Of a stretch of DNA of 64,000 bases, positions 18,059-27,411 are shown piece after piece. Under the pieces are notes generated by a model. The model searched no databases. It saw nothing but the letters and a program-made list of their open reading frames with translations, and was not told the origin of the DNA. Position 1 is the stretch's first letter. Every line of letters starts with the position of its first letter. Origin of the DNA: BPJU01 sp964425225 (GTDB lineage: Bacteria > Planctomycetota > Planctomycetia > Pirellulales > Pirellulaceae); NCBI GenBank assembly GCA_964425225.1, contig CAYRMD010000008.1:22365-86364 (forward strand). The letters run 5' to 3'. The translations under genes and the position numbers were made by a program.

Positions 18059-21000
18059 ATGTGGTGGACGAGGCGATGGCTGGGTCTAGTGGGTCTACTT
18101 GTGTGCGTAGAACTGGCCGCGGTGGTGGCTCAGGAGCGTCCGCCACTAGCGTCCAAAGGCACTTCGTTTCGCGATCCAGTTGATGAGGATTCGGTGGATC
18201 GCGACTATTCTTCCGAATTGCCCCGTATCGCACCGGTAGAGCCTCAACAGGCATTGGTGTTATTTGTGTCAGCCCCGGGCTTTCATGTGGAACTAGCCGC
18301 GGCCGAACCGTTAGTGATGGATCCGGTAGCCGCCGCATTTGACGAGGACGGTAGGTTGTATGTCGTCGAGATGCGGGATTATTCGGAGGACGACCAATTG
18401 CGCCTGGGGCGTATTCGCCTTTTGGAAGATCCAGACGACGATGGACGGTTTGACCGAAGCACCGTTTTTGCGGAAGCTCTTTCCTGGCCTACAGCGGTTG
18501 CCTGTTATGACGGAGGTGTTTTTGTCGGCGCGGCTCCCGACATCCTGTATATGAAAGATACCGACGGGGACGGGCGAGCCGATGTGTCCCGTGTGGTGTT
18601 CACCGGTTTTGGCCGTTCGAACGTGCAAGGGCTGCTCAACAGCTTCCAATGGGGATTGGATCACCGGATTTATGGGGCCACGAGCAGTGCTGGCGCCCAG
18701 GTCAAGCGTCCAGACCAACCGGATCAAGAGCCAGTCGTGTTACGAGGGCGCGACTTCTGCTTCAATCCGCGTACCTTGGATTTTCATCCCACCAGTGGCG
18801 GTGGGCAGCATGGCATGAGTTTCAATCGATGGGGGGACCGGTTCGTTTGTTCGAATAGCGATCACCTGCAACAGATTTTCTATGAGGATCGGTATGCAGC
18901 GCGCAATCCTTTCGCTTCGCCCCCGCCAGCCCGGCGCAGCATTGCCGCTGACGGACCGCAGGCCGACGTGTACCGTGTGAGCCCGGTCGAGCCCTGGCGG
19001 ATCGTCCGGACACGTTTACGCGTCAAGGGACTCGTACCGGGTCCGGTGGAAGGGGGAGGACGGCCGGCCGGTTATTTCACCAGCGCGACCGGCGTAACGA
19101 TTTATCTAGGGGATGCGTGGCCTCGTACGCCGCACGATATGGCCATCGTTGGTGACGTGGGCGGCAATCTGGTCCACCGAAAACGACTTGTTCCGGACGG
19201 GGTCGCTTATCGCGGTGAGCGAATCGACGAACGAAGCGAATTCGTCGCGTCCAAAGACATTTGGTTTCGTCCGGTGCAGTTTCTCAACGGACCGGATGGA
19301 ACACTTTACGTGCTGGACATGTATCGCGAAGTAATTGAGCATCCGGCGAGCCTACCGCCGATTATCAAACGTCACTTGGATTTGACCAGTGGTCGCGATC
19401 GCGGGAGGATCTATCGCATTGTCCCGGACGGGTATGAGCGGCGTCCGACGCCGCGGTTGAGTCGAGCAACGAACGAAGAGCTCGTAAAGGTGCTGGCGCA
19501 CCCAAATGGGTGGCATCGCATTACGGCATCTCGGCTGCTTTACGAAAGACAAGACCGAAGCGTGATTCCTTGGTTGGAGCAGTTTGTACGCGAGACTTCG
19601 TCAGCCGAAGGCAAGCTGCATGCCTTGTGGGCACTGGAGGGGCTTGGTGGGCTATCGGAGGCTGTGCTGCTTGTCGCCATGGAAGACTCGCATCCTCAAG
19701 TACGTCGCCATGCGGTCCGTTTGTCTGAGCGGTTCTTAGCGGAGTCGGCCGCCTTGCGTGCGAAACTGGCAACGCTAGTTGAGGATCCGGAGATCATCGT
19801 GGCCTATCAGGCGGCTTTTTCACTCGGAGAGATGTCCGGCCAGCTTAGGGACGAAGCCCTGGCGCGACTGGCTGCTCGAGCCGGCTCGGATCCCTACATT
19901 CGGTTCGCGATTCAAAGTTCGTTGCACGAAGGGGCTGGAACCGTGTTGGCTCGACTGGCGCTGGACATGCAACTTGCCCAAACCCAGGGGGGCCAAGCTC
20001 TCATCCGCGATTTAGCAGCTCAGATTGGACGCCAGCGGCGCGCCGAGGACGTTGCCGTGCTGCTGAATGTCCTTGCCCGATTGGATAACAGCCCGACGGC
20101 CCGTTTCATTCTGTCTGCGTTGGCGATACCGGCCACCGACCCGCTGGCGCGACAGATTGCTGCGGCCACCGGCGGGAAGTCGGACGAGTGGTTGGCGGCC
20201 ATGGTTGGCGAAGCCAAATCGGTGGCTAGTGACTCCCGTCGTCCGGTAGCCGATCGCGTCACGGCTCTTTCCCGGTTAACATTGGCCGACTGGCAGCAGG
20301 TCGAGCCGACGCTTAGGGCCGCGCTTGGCGTCGATCAGCCGCCGGAGTTACAAAAGGCGGTTTTGCAAGCTCTTGCCCGCTGGAACGACGCCTCAGTTGC
20401 CGATCTGGTTATTGACGCCTGGCCACAACTGGACCCCGATTTGCGCCAGCGCGCCGGTGATCTACTTTTGTCGCGCCCCGCATGGACTGGCCGCTGGCTG
20501 CAAGCGGTGCAAGAGGGCATCCTTTCTCCTGGTGATTTGGCTGCCGGTCACTGGCAAGCCCTACGGCAACACTCCAATTCGCAAATACGGCAAGTGGCCA
20601 TTACCTTAAGTGGTCAGGTATTGGCCAACCGTCAGGAAGTCATCGAACGATACCGCCCGGCGCTGGATCTGGCAGGTTCGGTGGAACGTGGGCGCCAGGT
20701 ATTCCAAAAAGTGTGTGCGGCTTGTCATCAGGTGGCCGGCGTGGGGCACCCGATTGGACCCAATTTGCTGGCGATGAGAAATCGCGGCAAGGAGGCGATT
20801 CTTCAAAACATTCTGGCTCCCAATGCCGAGGTCAATCCGCAATACCTTAATTATGTGGTGGTTACCAAAGACGGCCGTTCCCTAACGGGCATGATCACTG
20901 AGGATTCGGCAACAGCTTTGCGTTTGGTGCGCGCAGAGAACGCTCAAGATCTGGTGCTGCGCGTCGATATCGAAGCCCTGCGAAGTACCGGGCAGTCCCT

Positions 21001-21085
21001 GATGCCTGAAGGAATCGAGCGGGACGTGGATCTCCAGTCCATGGCCGACTTGTTGGAGTTCCTGATGACTGTGGAGGTGCCGTGA
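18059..21085 (+). CDS. PVC-type membrane-bound dehydrogenase with HEAT-like repeats and cytochrome c domain
   Basis: A 1008-aa exported protein: signal peptide (WLGLVGLLVCVELAAVVAQ), an N-terminal six-bladed PQQ-dehydrogenase-like propeller (GFHVELAAAEPLVMDPVAAA, DEDGRLYVVEMRDYSED, KDTDGDGRADVSRVVF), a central region of HEAT-like helices (~residues 460-850), and a C-terminal heme domain with the CxxCH site VCAACHQVAGVGHPIGPNL. Such proteins abound in planctomycetes and are thought to oxidise carbohydrates outside the cytoplasm; no substrate is established. ATG 18059 was preferred to 17936, since it gives the signal peptide directly and follows GGAGG. The stop overlaps the next gene's start by four bases (GTGA). 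Confidence 0.88.
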   Translation: MWWTRRWLGLVGLLVCVELAAVVAQERPPLASKGTSFRDPVDEDSVDRDYSSELPRIAPVEPQQALVLFVSAPGFHVELAAAEPLVMDPVAAAFDEDGRLYVVEMRDYSEDDQLRLGRIRLLEDPDDDGRFDRSTVFAEALSWPTAVACYDGGVFVGAAPDILYMKDTDGDGRADVSRVVFTGFGRSNVQGLLNSFQWGLDHRIYGATSSAGAQVKRPDQPDQEPVVLRGRDFCFNPRTLDFHPTSGGGQHGMSFNRWGDRFVCSNSDHLQQIFYEDRYAARNPFASPPPARRSIAADGPQADVYRVSPVEPWRIVRTRLRVKGLVPGPVEGGGRPAGYFTSATGVTIYLGDAWPRTPHDMAIVGDVGGNLVHRKRLVPDGVAYRGERIDERSEFVASKDIWFRPVQFLNGPDGTLYVLDMYREVIEHPASLPPIIKRHLDLTSGRDRGRIYRIVPDGYERRPTPRLSRATNEELVKVLAHPNGWHRITASRLLYERQDRSVIPWLEQFVRETSSAEGKLHALWALEGLGGLSEAVLLVAMEDSHPQVRRHAVRLSERFLAESAALRAKLATLVEDPEIIVAYQAAFSLGEMSGQLRDEALARLAARAGSDPYIRFAIQSSLHEGAGTVLARLALDMQLAQTQGGQALIRDLAAQIGRQRRAEDVAVLLNVLARLDNSPTARFILSALAIPATDPLARQIAAATGGKSDEWLAAMVGEAKSVASDSRRPVADRVTALSRLTLADWQQVEPTLRAALGVDQPPELQKAVLQALARWNDASVADLVIDAWPQLDPDLRQRAGDLLLSRPAWTGRWLQAVQEGILSPGDLAAGHWQALRQHSNSQIRQVAITLSGQVLANRQEVIERYRPALDLAGSVERGRQVFQKVCAACHQVAGVGHPIGPNLLAMRNRGKEAILQNILAPNAEVNPQYLNYVVVTKDGRSLTGMITEDSATALRLVRAENAQDLVLRVDIEALRSTGQSLMPEGIERDVDLQSMADLLEFLMTVEVP

Positions 21086-22236
21086 CCGGACAGGTCTGCT
21101 TAGCAATTTGGGCATGGAGTGGCTTGGCCCTTCATCTTGGGGTGGGCTTGCTTTTCCTGCGGGGCATGCGTCAGCTGGTTCGACTCACATCGATCGATCC
21201 GAGCGCGCGGCACACGTGGCCCAAGGTGTCGATTGTCCTGGCGGCTCGCAACGAAGAGCGGCATTTGGAAGCGGCTTTGGAAACATTACTGTCGCTCGAT
21301 TACCCCGATCTAGAAATTGTGGCAGTCAACGACCGTTCGACTGATCGGACAGGTTCCATACTGGAACGAATAGCCGCTCGCGACAGACGCCTGCTTGTGC
21401 TCAATGTCGACCACCTCCCTTCGGGTTGGTTGGGAAAGAATCACGCGCTTTACCGCGGTGCAATGAGTGCCCAGGGCGACTGGATTTTGTTTACCGATGC
21501 TGATGTCTTTTTGGAACCCGACGTGCTTCGGCGGGCGGTCCACTATGCCGAACAGTCCCAATTGGACCTGCTGGCTGCGTTGCCCGGAATCCTTATGCCC
21601 GGCTGGCTGCTCCAGACGTTTTGTTTGGTGTTCGTGGTCTATTTTTGCTTGTACTTCCAACCTTGGCGTGCCCGGTTGCGCAACAGCCGAAATTACGTGG
21701 GAGTGGGGGCCTTTACGTTAGTGCGTGCTTCGGCCTATCGAGAACTGGGTGGGCATAGCCGGATTGCGGTGCGCCCGGATGACGACGTGCGTCTGGGACA
21801 GCTTTTCAAGCTGCAGGGACACCGTATCGATGTCGTACGAGCGCCTGAGCTCGTGCGGGTGCCTTGGTACAGCTCGTGGAAGGAACTGGTCCGCGGATTG
21901 GAAAAAAACTTATTTGCCGGGGTGGATTATCGCATCGATCTTACGATCCTTTCGTCCGTGGCGGCGCTCCTGTTCAATGTGGCTCCGTTTGTTTGGGTGT
22001 TTTTCACCGGCGGGCTCACGCGCTGGGCATTTGGGGCTTCGTGTCTGATTCTGTGGGGCATGGCGGCGGTTGCGGCTGCCGCTTCACGCCTTAGCCTGTT
22101 TGCGGCAATCGGTTTTCCCTTGGCTGTACTCTTGTTCGTGTTTGTTCAGTGGCGCACGATGGTGGTAAATCTGTGGAACGGAGGGATTCGCTGGCGCGAC
22201 ACGTTTTATTCGTTCGACGAGTTGAAGGCTGGATGA
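21082..22236 (+). CDS. Membrane-anchored family 2 glycosyltransferase
   Basis: A 384-aa GT2 enzyme. Residues 5-35 form an N-terminal membrane segment; the catalytic domain follows with PKVSIVLAARNEERHLEAAL, NDRSTDRTGSIL, the DxD motif in ILFTDADVFLEP and VRPDDDVRLGQLFKLQG. Two to three membrane spans (~300-370) end the protein. This architecture resembles CrtQ/HpnB-like transferases acting on lipid acceptors (carotenoids, hopanoids). It starts at GTG 21082, overlapping the dehydrogenase stop by four nucleotides, so translation is coupled. Pairing of a heme-domain dehydrogenase with a glycosyltransferase is unusual but may only reflect operon packing. Acceptor and donor unknown. Confidence 0.85.
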   Translation: MTGQVCLAIWAWSGLALHLGVGLLFLRGMRQLVRLTSIDPSARHTWPKVSIVLAARNEERHLEAALETLLSLDYPDLEIVAVNDRSTDRTGSILERIAARDRRLLVLNVDHLPSGWLGKNHALYRGAMSAQGDWILFTDADVFLEPDVLRRAVHYAEQSQLDLLAALPGILMPGWLLQTFCLVFVVYFCLYFQPWRARLRNSRNYVGVGAFTLVRASAYRELGGHSRIAVRPDDDVRLGQLFKLQGHRIDVVRAPELVRVPWYSSWKELVRGLEKNLFAGVDYRIDLTILSSVAALLFNVAPFVWVFFTGGLTRWAFGASCLILWGMAAVAAAASRLSLFAAIGFPLAVLLFVFVQWRTMVVNLWNGGIRWRDTFYSFDELKAG

Positions 22237-22316
22237 GCCGTGCCACGAACGGCTGCTCGAGCTGGGACAGCCGATAGCTCGTCAGAGCTGTTCGTTAACG
22301 CGACAACGGCCCTAAG

Positions 22317-23117
22317 ATGCGTTTGGCTTGGTTGAGTGACTTGCACTTGGAGCTAGTTGACGACGAAGCACGGCAAGCCTTCGTCGAACAGACCGCAACT
22401 TTGCCGGTCGATGCCTTCTTGATCGGCGGTGATATCGGTACGGCTCGCAATGTGGTGGCTCTGTTGGGTCGCATGGAAGAGCATTGGCAGCGTCCCATCT
22501 ATTTTGTGCTGGGGAATCACGATTTTTACCTGGGGTCGATCCGCGAAGTTCGAAGGGCTGTCGGCGAACTGTGCCAAAAGCGCCCGCGGCTTGTGTATCT
22601 GAGTCAGATCGATTACGTGTTACTCAACGACCGAACTATTCTGATCGGACACGACGGCTGGGCTGATGGCCGAGAAGGAAATTATCAAGCCTCCGATGTC
22701 ATGCAATATGCCTATCAGTTGATCACGGAGCTGGCACCCTACTCGAAAACCAAACGCCGCAAAAAACTGGAAGAACTAGCAGAAGAAACAGTGGAACATC
22801 TGAAGCGAGTCTTTCCGTTAGCATTTCGGCGGGCAGAGTATGTTTATTTCCTTACGCACATTCCCCCGTGGCGTGAAGCGTGTTGGTATCGAGGGCAAAT
22901 ATCGGGAGACGAATGGGCACCACATTTTACGTGCCGCGCTGTGGGGGAAGTGCTTCGCTCGCTTTTTGATTCCCATCCCGACAAACGGTTAACCGTTCTG
23001 TGCGGCCATACACATAACGAAGGTTATGCGCGCATCGCACCGAACATCGAAGCTTTCATAGCCGGTGCGTGCAATGGTCAGCCTGCCGTTTATCGAATTT
23101 TGGAGATACCCGACTGA
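22317..23117 (+). CDS. Calcineurin-like metallophosphoesterase
   Basis: A 266-aa protein with all five metallophosphoesterase signatures: DLH in WLSDLHLE, GGDIG, FVLGNHDFYLG, HIPPW and the final GHTHNEGY. The dinuclear metal centre ligands Asp, His, Asn and His are therefore present. No signal peptide or membrane span was seen, so it should act in the cytoplasm. Family members cleave phosphomono- or diesters, including nucleotides and lipid phosphates; the substrate cannot be inferred. ATG 22317 is the only reasonable start. It lies 80 nt after the glycosyltransferase on the same strand. Confidence 0.88.
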   Translation: MRLAWLSDLHLELVDDEARQAFVEQTATLPVDAFLIGGDIGTARNVVALLGRMEEHWQRPIYFVLGNHDFYLGSIREVRRAVGELCQKRPRLVYLSQIDYVLLNDRTILIGHDGWADGREGNYQASDVMQYAYQLITELAPYSKTKRRKKLEELAEETVEHLKRVFPLAFRRAEYVYFLTHIPPWREACWYRGQISGDEWAPHFTCRAVGEVLRSLFDSHPDKRLTVLCGHTHNEGYARIAPNIEAFIAGACNGQPAVYRILEIPD

Positions 23118-23390
23118 AAGTGCCGCATCAAATTACTCTCAAAGACTTCCACCAAAGTTGGGATCAGCGCACGCGGTATTTCCTCTGGCACGGCTAAAGG
23201 CACGCCGGGAAACGGGAAAAAAGTGGAAGCCATGGGATTCTCGCTACTAGAGTGCAGCGATAAATTCGGGCAACAAAAATTGGTGGAAAGGTCGAATCCG
23301 GTTTGCTCAAACGTGCTATGCGCAATGGTAATTTGTAGGGTTAGTCGACGACGGAGTTGAACGCCTTTTGTGGTGGGAAAGCGAGGTGTC

Positions 23391-24776
23391 GCCGTGAGTC
23401 AAAGAATATGGTGCGCCTGCGAGGTGTTGGCGTTTTTGGCGGTCGTGCTCGTGTGGACGCTCGTTGGACATGCGGCAACGTGGCGAGCCGGCTGGGCACG
23501 CCAGAACATTACGCCCGAACAGCCCATGTGGATGGCCGGCTATAGTGCACGCGATCATGCTGCGGAAGGAAAGCTGACCGATCTCTGGGCAAAAGTGCTG
23601 GTGCTCGAACCGCCCGAAGGACAATCCGTTGTTCTAATCACACTGGACTTGGTGGGGATCGATCGACAGCTAAGCCTCGATCTATGCAAGGCAATCGAAG
23701 ACCGATATGGGTTTCCTCGGGCCGCGATCGCTTTTTGTACATCGCATACCCATACCGGGCCTGTAGTTCGGAGTAACCTCTGGGCGATGCACTACCGACT
23801 GTTGGATGCCGAGCAGCGGCAGTTGGTGGATGCCTACGCCGAAACTCTGAAGGCCAAAGTGCTGCTGGCCGTCGACCAGGCCGTGGCCGGTCGGGTTGCG
23901 TGTCGTGTGCAATGGGGTGTCGGAAAAGCTACGTTCGCGGTGAATCGTCGCAACAATCGGGAAGCGGAAGTGGTTGAGCTACGCAATCGGGGCCGGCTCG
24001 TTGGCCCGGTTGACCATGATGTACCGGTGCTGTCTGTGCGGGATGAACAAGACAAACTGCGCGTTGTGGTTTTCGGTTACGCTTGTCATGCGACGGTGCT
24101 GAGTTTTTACCAGTGGTCAGGCGACTACCCGGGATTCGCCCAAATGGCTCTGGAACAGATGTTTCCTGGGTGTCAGGCAATGTTTTTTGCCGGTTGTGGA
24201 GCCGACCAAAATCCACTGCCGCGTCGCTCCGTTGAGCTGGCACAGCACTATGGCCAGGAGTTGGCGCGGGCGGTGGCCGACGTTCTCGCAGCGCCGATGG
24301 AAGAATTGGGAACGCCGTTAACGTGCCGCTACCAAGAAATCCCGCTGAAATTCGCCCGCGTCCCACAGAGAGAAGAGCTTCAAAGGGATGCGCAGGCGAA
24401 GGACCGCTACGTGGCGGCTCGCGCTCAAATGTGGCTCGAACGGCTCGACCAAGGGGCTGCGTTGCCAGAGGACTGTCCGTACCCGGTGGCAGTGTGGCGC
24501 GTGCCGAATCAGTGGGAGTGGTTTTTCCTGGGTGGTGAAGTGGTAGTGGATTACGCGCTGCGGATCAAAGCCGAGCGGCATGGCGTGCGCACTTGGGTTG
24601 CTGCTTACGCCAATGATGTAATGGCGTATATACCCTCGCGGCGCGTGTTATTCGAAGGAGGTTATGAAGGGGGCGGTGCGATGGTCTATTACGGATGGCT
24701 CGCACCATGGCATGAGTCCTGTGAAGAGCAGATCCTGGCTGCGGTGCATCGTCTGGCTACAGACGGATCTCGCTGA
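23391..24776 (+). CDS. Neutral/alkaline ceramidase-like exported protein
   Basis: A 461-aa protein with an N-terminal hydrophobic signal (VLAFLAVVLVWTLVGHA) followed by the neutral ceramidase N-terminal domain: GWARQNITPEQPMWMAGY, then DLVGIDRQLS, the zinc-site region FCTSHTHTGPVV, and FGYACHATVLSFYQWSGDYPG. HTH and CHAT supply zinc ligands in characterised ceramidases. The usual C-terminal Ig-like domain is lacking; the protein ends after ~460 residues, compared with ~650-700 in classic ceramidases, as is common in planctomycete versions. GTG 23391 is preferred because GAGG is seven bases upstream. Ceramide as substrate is not established for this branch. It converges with the MFS gene. Confidence 0.82.
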   Translation, partial: AVSQRIWCACEVLAFLAVVLVWTLVGHAATWRAGWARQNITPEQPMWMAGYSARDHAAEGKLTDLWAKVLVLEPPEGQSVVLITLDLVGIDRQLSLDLCKAIEDRYGFPRAAIAFCTSHTHTGPVVRSNLWAMHYRLLDAEQRQLVDAYAETLKAKVLLAVDQAVAGRVACRVQWGVGKATFAVNRRNNREAEVVELRNRGRLVGPVDHDVPVLSVRDEQDKLRVVVFGYACHATVLSFYQWSGDYPGFAQMALEQMFPGCQAMFFAGCGADQNPLPRRSVELAQHYGQELARAVADVLAAPMEELGTPLTCRYQEIPLKFARVPQREELQRDAQAKDRYVAARAQMWLERLDQGAALPEDCPYPVAVWRVPNQWEWFFLGGEVVVDYALRIKAERHGVRTWVAAYANDVMAYIPSRRVLFEGGYEGGGAMVYYGWLAPWHESCEEQILAAVHRLATDGSR

Positions 24777-24868
24777 GAGCTGGTTCCTTCGCGGTCGATC
24801 GTGGAATTGGCCAAACTGCCGTATGTGGTCCAAAAGCCGGAGAGCTTGAACGCACCTTTTTTCGTTTG

Positions 24869-24896
24869 CTTTGCGCTAGCCCCTTTGCGTCAAACG
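24869..24896 (+). repeat. CGCAAAGG-type dispersed repeat unit
   Basis: Reads as the reverse complement of an ACGCAAAGGGGCTAGCGCAAAG element between the convergent ceramidase-like and MFS genes. Same family as units near 10806, 31885, 32136, 33724, 40388, 48683, 49039, 63530 and 63906. Confidence 0.45.
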
Positions 24897-24962
24897 ATTT
24901 TCCTGCTAAAGGGCAAAAACTCGAGCCGTGTGATTCTAGCTACGCCTTGCAATCAGCTTCCG

Positions 24963-26723
24963 TTACGAAGGGGCGCTTTGTTCCGTGGCTGACTCGGAGG
25001 GCAGTAGCGGCTTTTCGGCATTGATAGCCAACGCGCTGAGGGCAGCGACTGCGTAAGCCGTCGCGCAGACCACGAACGCGATGTTCCAGTTGCGGCTGGG
25101 ACCGATGGCTTGCACCAGCAGCAGTGGCCCGATAGCCGCGCCCAAATTTCCCCACATATTGGCCCATCCCAGAACGGATGCGACGTGGCGGCCACCGACG
25201 TCTTGGGCGTAGGCCCAAGTGGCACCGATACCCAGGTCGCTGGCGAACGCCACGACAGCGAACAACACGACGCATCCCCACGCGGACGGCTCGAATAGGC
25301 ACAACAGATAAGCGAACATGGCCAGGAATTTGGCCAGCCCCATGGGCAACGCTCGCCCCCAGCGTAATCCCAGTTTTCCCACCAGCCAATCGGTCAAACG
25401 GCCTCCAAGCACCAGGCCAATGAACCCTACGATTACGGGCACCGAGCTCATATAGCCACGCAATTCTACCGGTACCCGGTGTACTTCATCCAAATACCGT
25501 GGAAGCCACGTCACGAGGAATATCCAGCCCACGTTGGTGGCAAACTGCGAAATGCTGTTGCACCACATACTCGGATGAGTTAGCAATGCGCGGATCGGCG
25601 CGCCACCGATCTGGCGAGAAGAATCCTGCTTGGGCTTTCCCGCTATTACTAAGCTTTTCTCCGCGTCGTTACACCACGGGTGATCCTCGGGCCTATTGCG
25701 ATAGATCAACCAGAACACTAGGGCGATGGGGATTCCTAACGCGCCGTACGTGAACATTACGGGCCTCCAACCGGATGTGTAAACGCGACGCACCTGGTCT
25801 GGAAACAGTGTTTCGATAGCCAGTCGATGTAAACGCTCACGGTCACTTTGAGAGAAGCTTTCCGGTTCGTTCAACCGTCGCAAGTGCTGCAACAGGCGCC
25901 GGCCCTCATTGGGTAATCGTTGTGGGTCGAACACGGTTTCGGGAATGGGTTGCGACAACAGCCCGTTCAGTACGGCGGCAACTTCTGAAAGTATGGGCGA
26001 TTTAAGGTCAGCTTCGTGCGTTGCCCAGAATTCGATCACCTGCTGTCCTTCGGGGGCAAGCGCGCCGAACAACGTACGGGCAAGACGCAGTTCATAGGTA
26101 TCCCCAGGTGTTTGGAGAAGCTTGACCCAGTGCTGGCAAAGTTCCCGGGGGGCGAGAATATCCGATGGCTCAAAATGGCTCCCTCGATCCCTCGGTACGA
26201 AAGCCACGATCAACCATGCAGTCAACAGAGGGGCTAAAGCTCCGCCGGTCCGACCTCCAAGTGCTACAAGACTGCTGGCCAGACCGCGTGATGTCACCGG
26301 CACCCAACGCGCTAATATCGCCGCGCTAGCTGGATAGGCACCGGCTTGAAACATCCCACATACAAAGCGCGCTGTGACCAACATTACGATACCTTGGGCC
26401 AATCCCATTACGGCCGTGCAGGCCGACCAACCGACAATGTAGACCGCTAATGTAACGCGTCCACCAAAACGATCCGCGAGCCAGCCCGAGGGTACCTGCG
26501 TTAAGGCATAACTCCAAAAAAAAGCGCTCATCATCCACCCGATTTGGAAGTCGCTAAGTTGCAAATCTTGTTTCATGTACACTTCGGCAAGCGACACACA
26601 GAATCGGTCTAAATACAGCAATACCGACATGCTAACAGCCGATGCCACAACCAGGTGCCGGATCGAAGTAGGGCGTTGGCTCTTAACAACGCCCGCAGAT
26701 GGCGCCGAATCGAGCGGTTGCAC
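24963..26723 (-). CDS. MFS transporter with a large insert in the loop after TM5
   Basis: A 586-aa major facilitator of the anion:cation symporter-like group: RFCVSLAEVYMKQDLQLSD and WMMSAFFWSYALTQVPSGWL, then GGRVTL loop 2-3 signature, and EDHP after TM6. Typical length is ~430. The extra residues form a hydrophilic, leucine- and acid-rich block (~190-320) between TM5 (LTAWLIVAF) and TM6 (VMFTYGALGIPIALVFW). The remaining TM7-12 look normal. Relatives move organic anions such as hexuronates or phthalates; the substrate here is unknown. ATG 26723. The downstream gene is convergent, so the transcript is probably monocistronic. Confidence 0.85.
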   Translation of the reverse strand: MQPLDSAPSAGVVKSQRPTSIRHLVVASAVSMSVLLYLDRFCVSLAEVYMKQDLQLSDFQIGWMMSAFFWSYALTQVPSGWLADRFGGRVTLAVYIVGWSACTAVMGLAQGIVMLVTARFVCGMFQAGAYPASAAILARWVPVTSRGLASSLVALGGRTGGALAPLLTAWLIVAFVPRDRGSHFEPSDILAPRELCQHWVKLLQTPGDTYELRLARTLFGALAPEGQQVIEFWATHEADLKSPILSEVAAVLNGLLSQPIPETVFDPQRLPNEGRRLLQHLRRLNEPESFSQSDRERLHRLAIETLFPDQVRRVYTSGWRPVMFTYGALGIPIALVFWLIYRNRPEDHPWCNDAEKSLVIAGKPKQDSSRQIGGAPIRALLTHPSMWCNSISQFATNVGWIFLVTWLPRYLDEVHRVPVELRGYMSSVPVIVGFIGLVLGGRLTDWLVGKLGLRWGRALPMGLAKFLAMFAYLLCLFEPSAWGCVVLFAVVAFASDLGIGATWAYAQDVGGRHVASVLGWANMWGNLGAAIGPLLLVQAIGPSRNWNIAFVVCATAYAVAALSALAINAEKPLLPSESATEQSAPS

Positions 26724-27411
26724 TCTACGAGCTCCTTATGATGAAACGAACGACACCCGTGGGCTTGATGCCGAAGGTGATCGTGCAGTAAGAACGTCGC
26801 TGATTTTCGCCGTCTATCGAGCGACGCGCCGTTGCAGGTCCGCACCAACGATACTCAATTGTTCCTGCCCGGATTCGTGCTATTATTCCCTGCGTATTTA
26901 TCACACAAACAGGCGGAAAAACCAAGACTTTCATGCACGCTGCTGTAACTACCTTCCGTCACTAGTCATGGCCAGTGCGCCGTAGGGCTTGTGCACGATA
27001 TGCTTTGTTTATTGCCGAAAAGAAGCGTTTTTGGCGAAGTTCAACGGCCCATAGGGACTCATCTGGTGTCCGGCAGCTGGGCCGACGGCGGGACTTTATG
27101 AGCCAGGGATGGTTTAAGTACTTTAAAGTTCTAGTGGTTGAGCTGTGGTATGACGGAACTTGTCGAGTGTGTACATGGGAATACGAGCCATGACAGCGGA
27201 GAGCCTTCCTCGCGTGGATTGCTTCAAAGACACCCGACCCCTATCCGACACGGTAAGTAGCCACGGCCTGGAGAAGCATATCCCTCTGGGAAAAGGTGGC
27301 AGGAAGCACTATGGTAATGGTCTTGAGGAACGCTTCTAACATTGAGCCTTGTATTGTTTCGCGAGTTGTCATTACCCGTTCCGGTTTGGTCTTAATATGA
27401 GGTTGTACGGC
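26724..27411. other. Divergent intergenic region before the ThuA/dehydrogenase gene
   Basis: About 690 nt between two divergent genes. It holds AAGTACTT palindromes at ~27115-27128 and a short plus-strand frame (26975-27193) whose end reads LVVELWYDGTCRVC before a stop; this hints at a DCC/DUF393-like YDGxCxxC motif but is only a few residues long. No RNA gene or promoter was clear. Confidence 0.3.

Noticed and set aside
26975..27193. Possible DCC/DUF393 gene remnant (YDGTCRVC)
   Set aside because: Only a few residues match and the frame ends soon after; too short to support.
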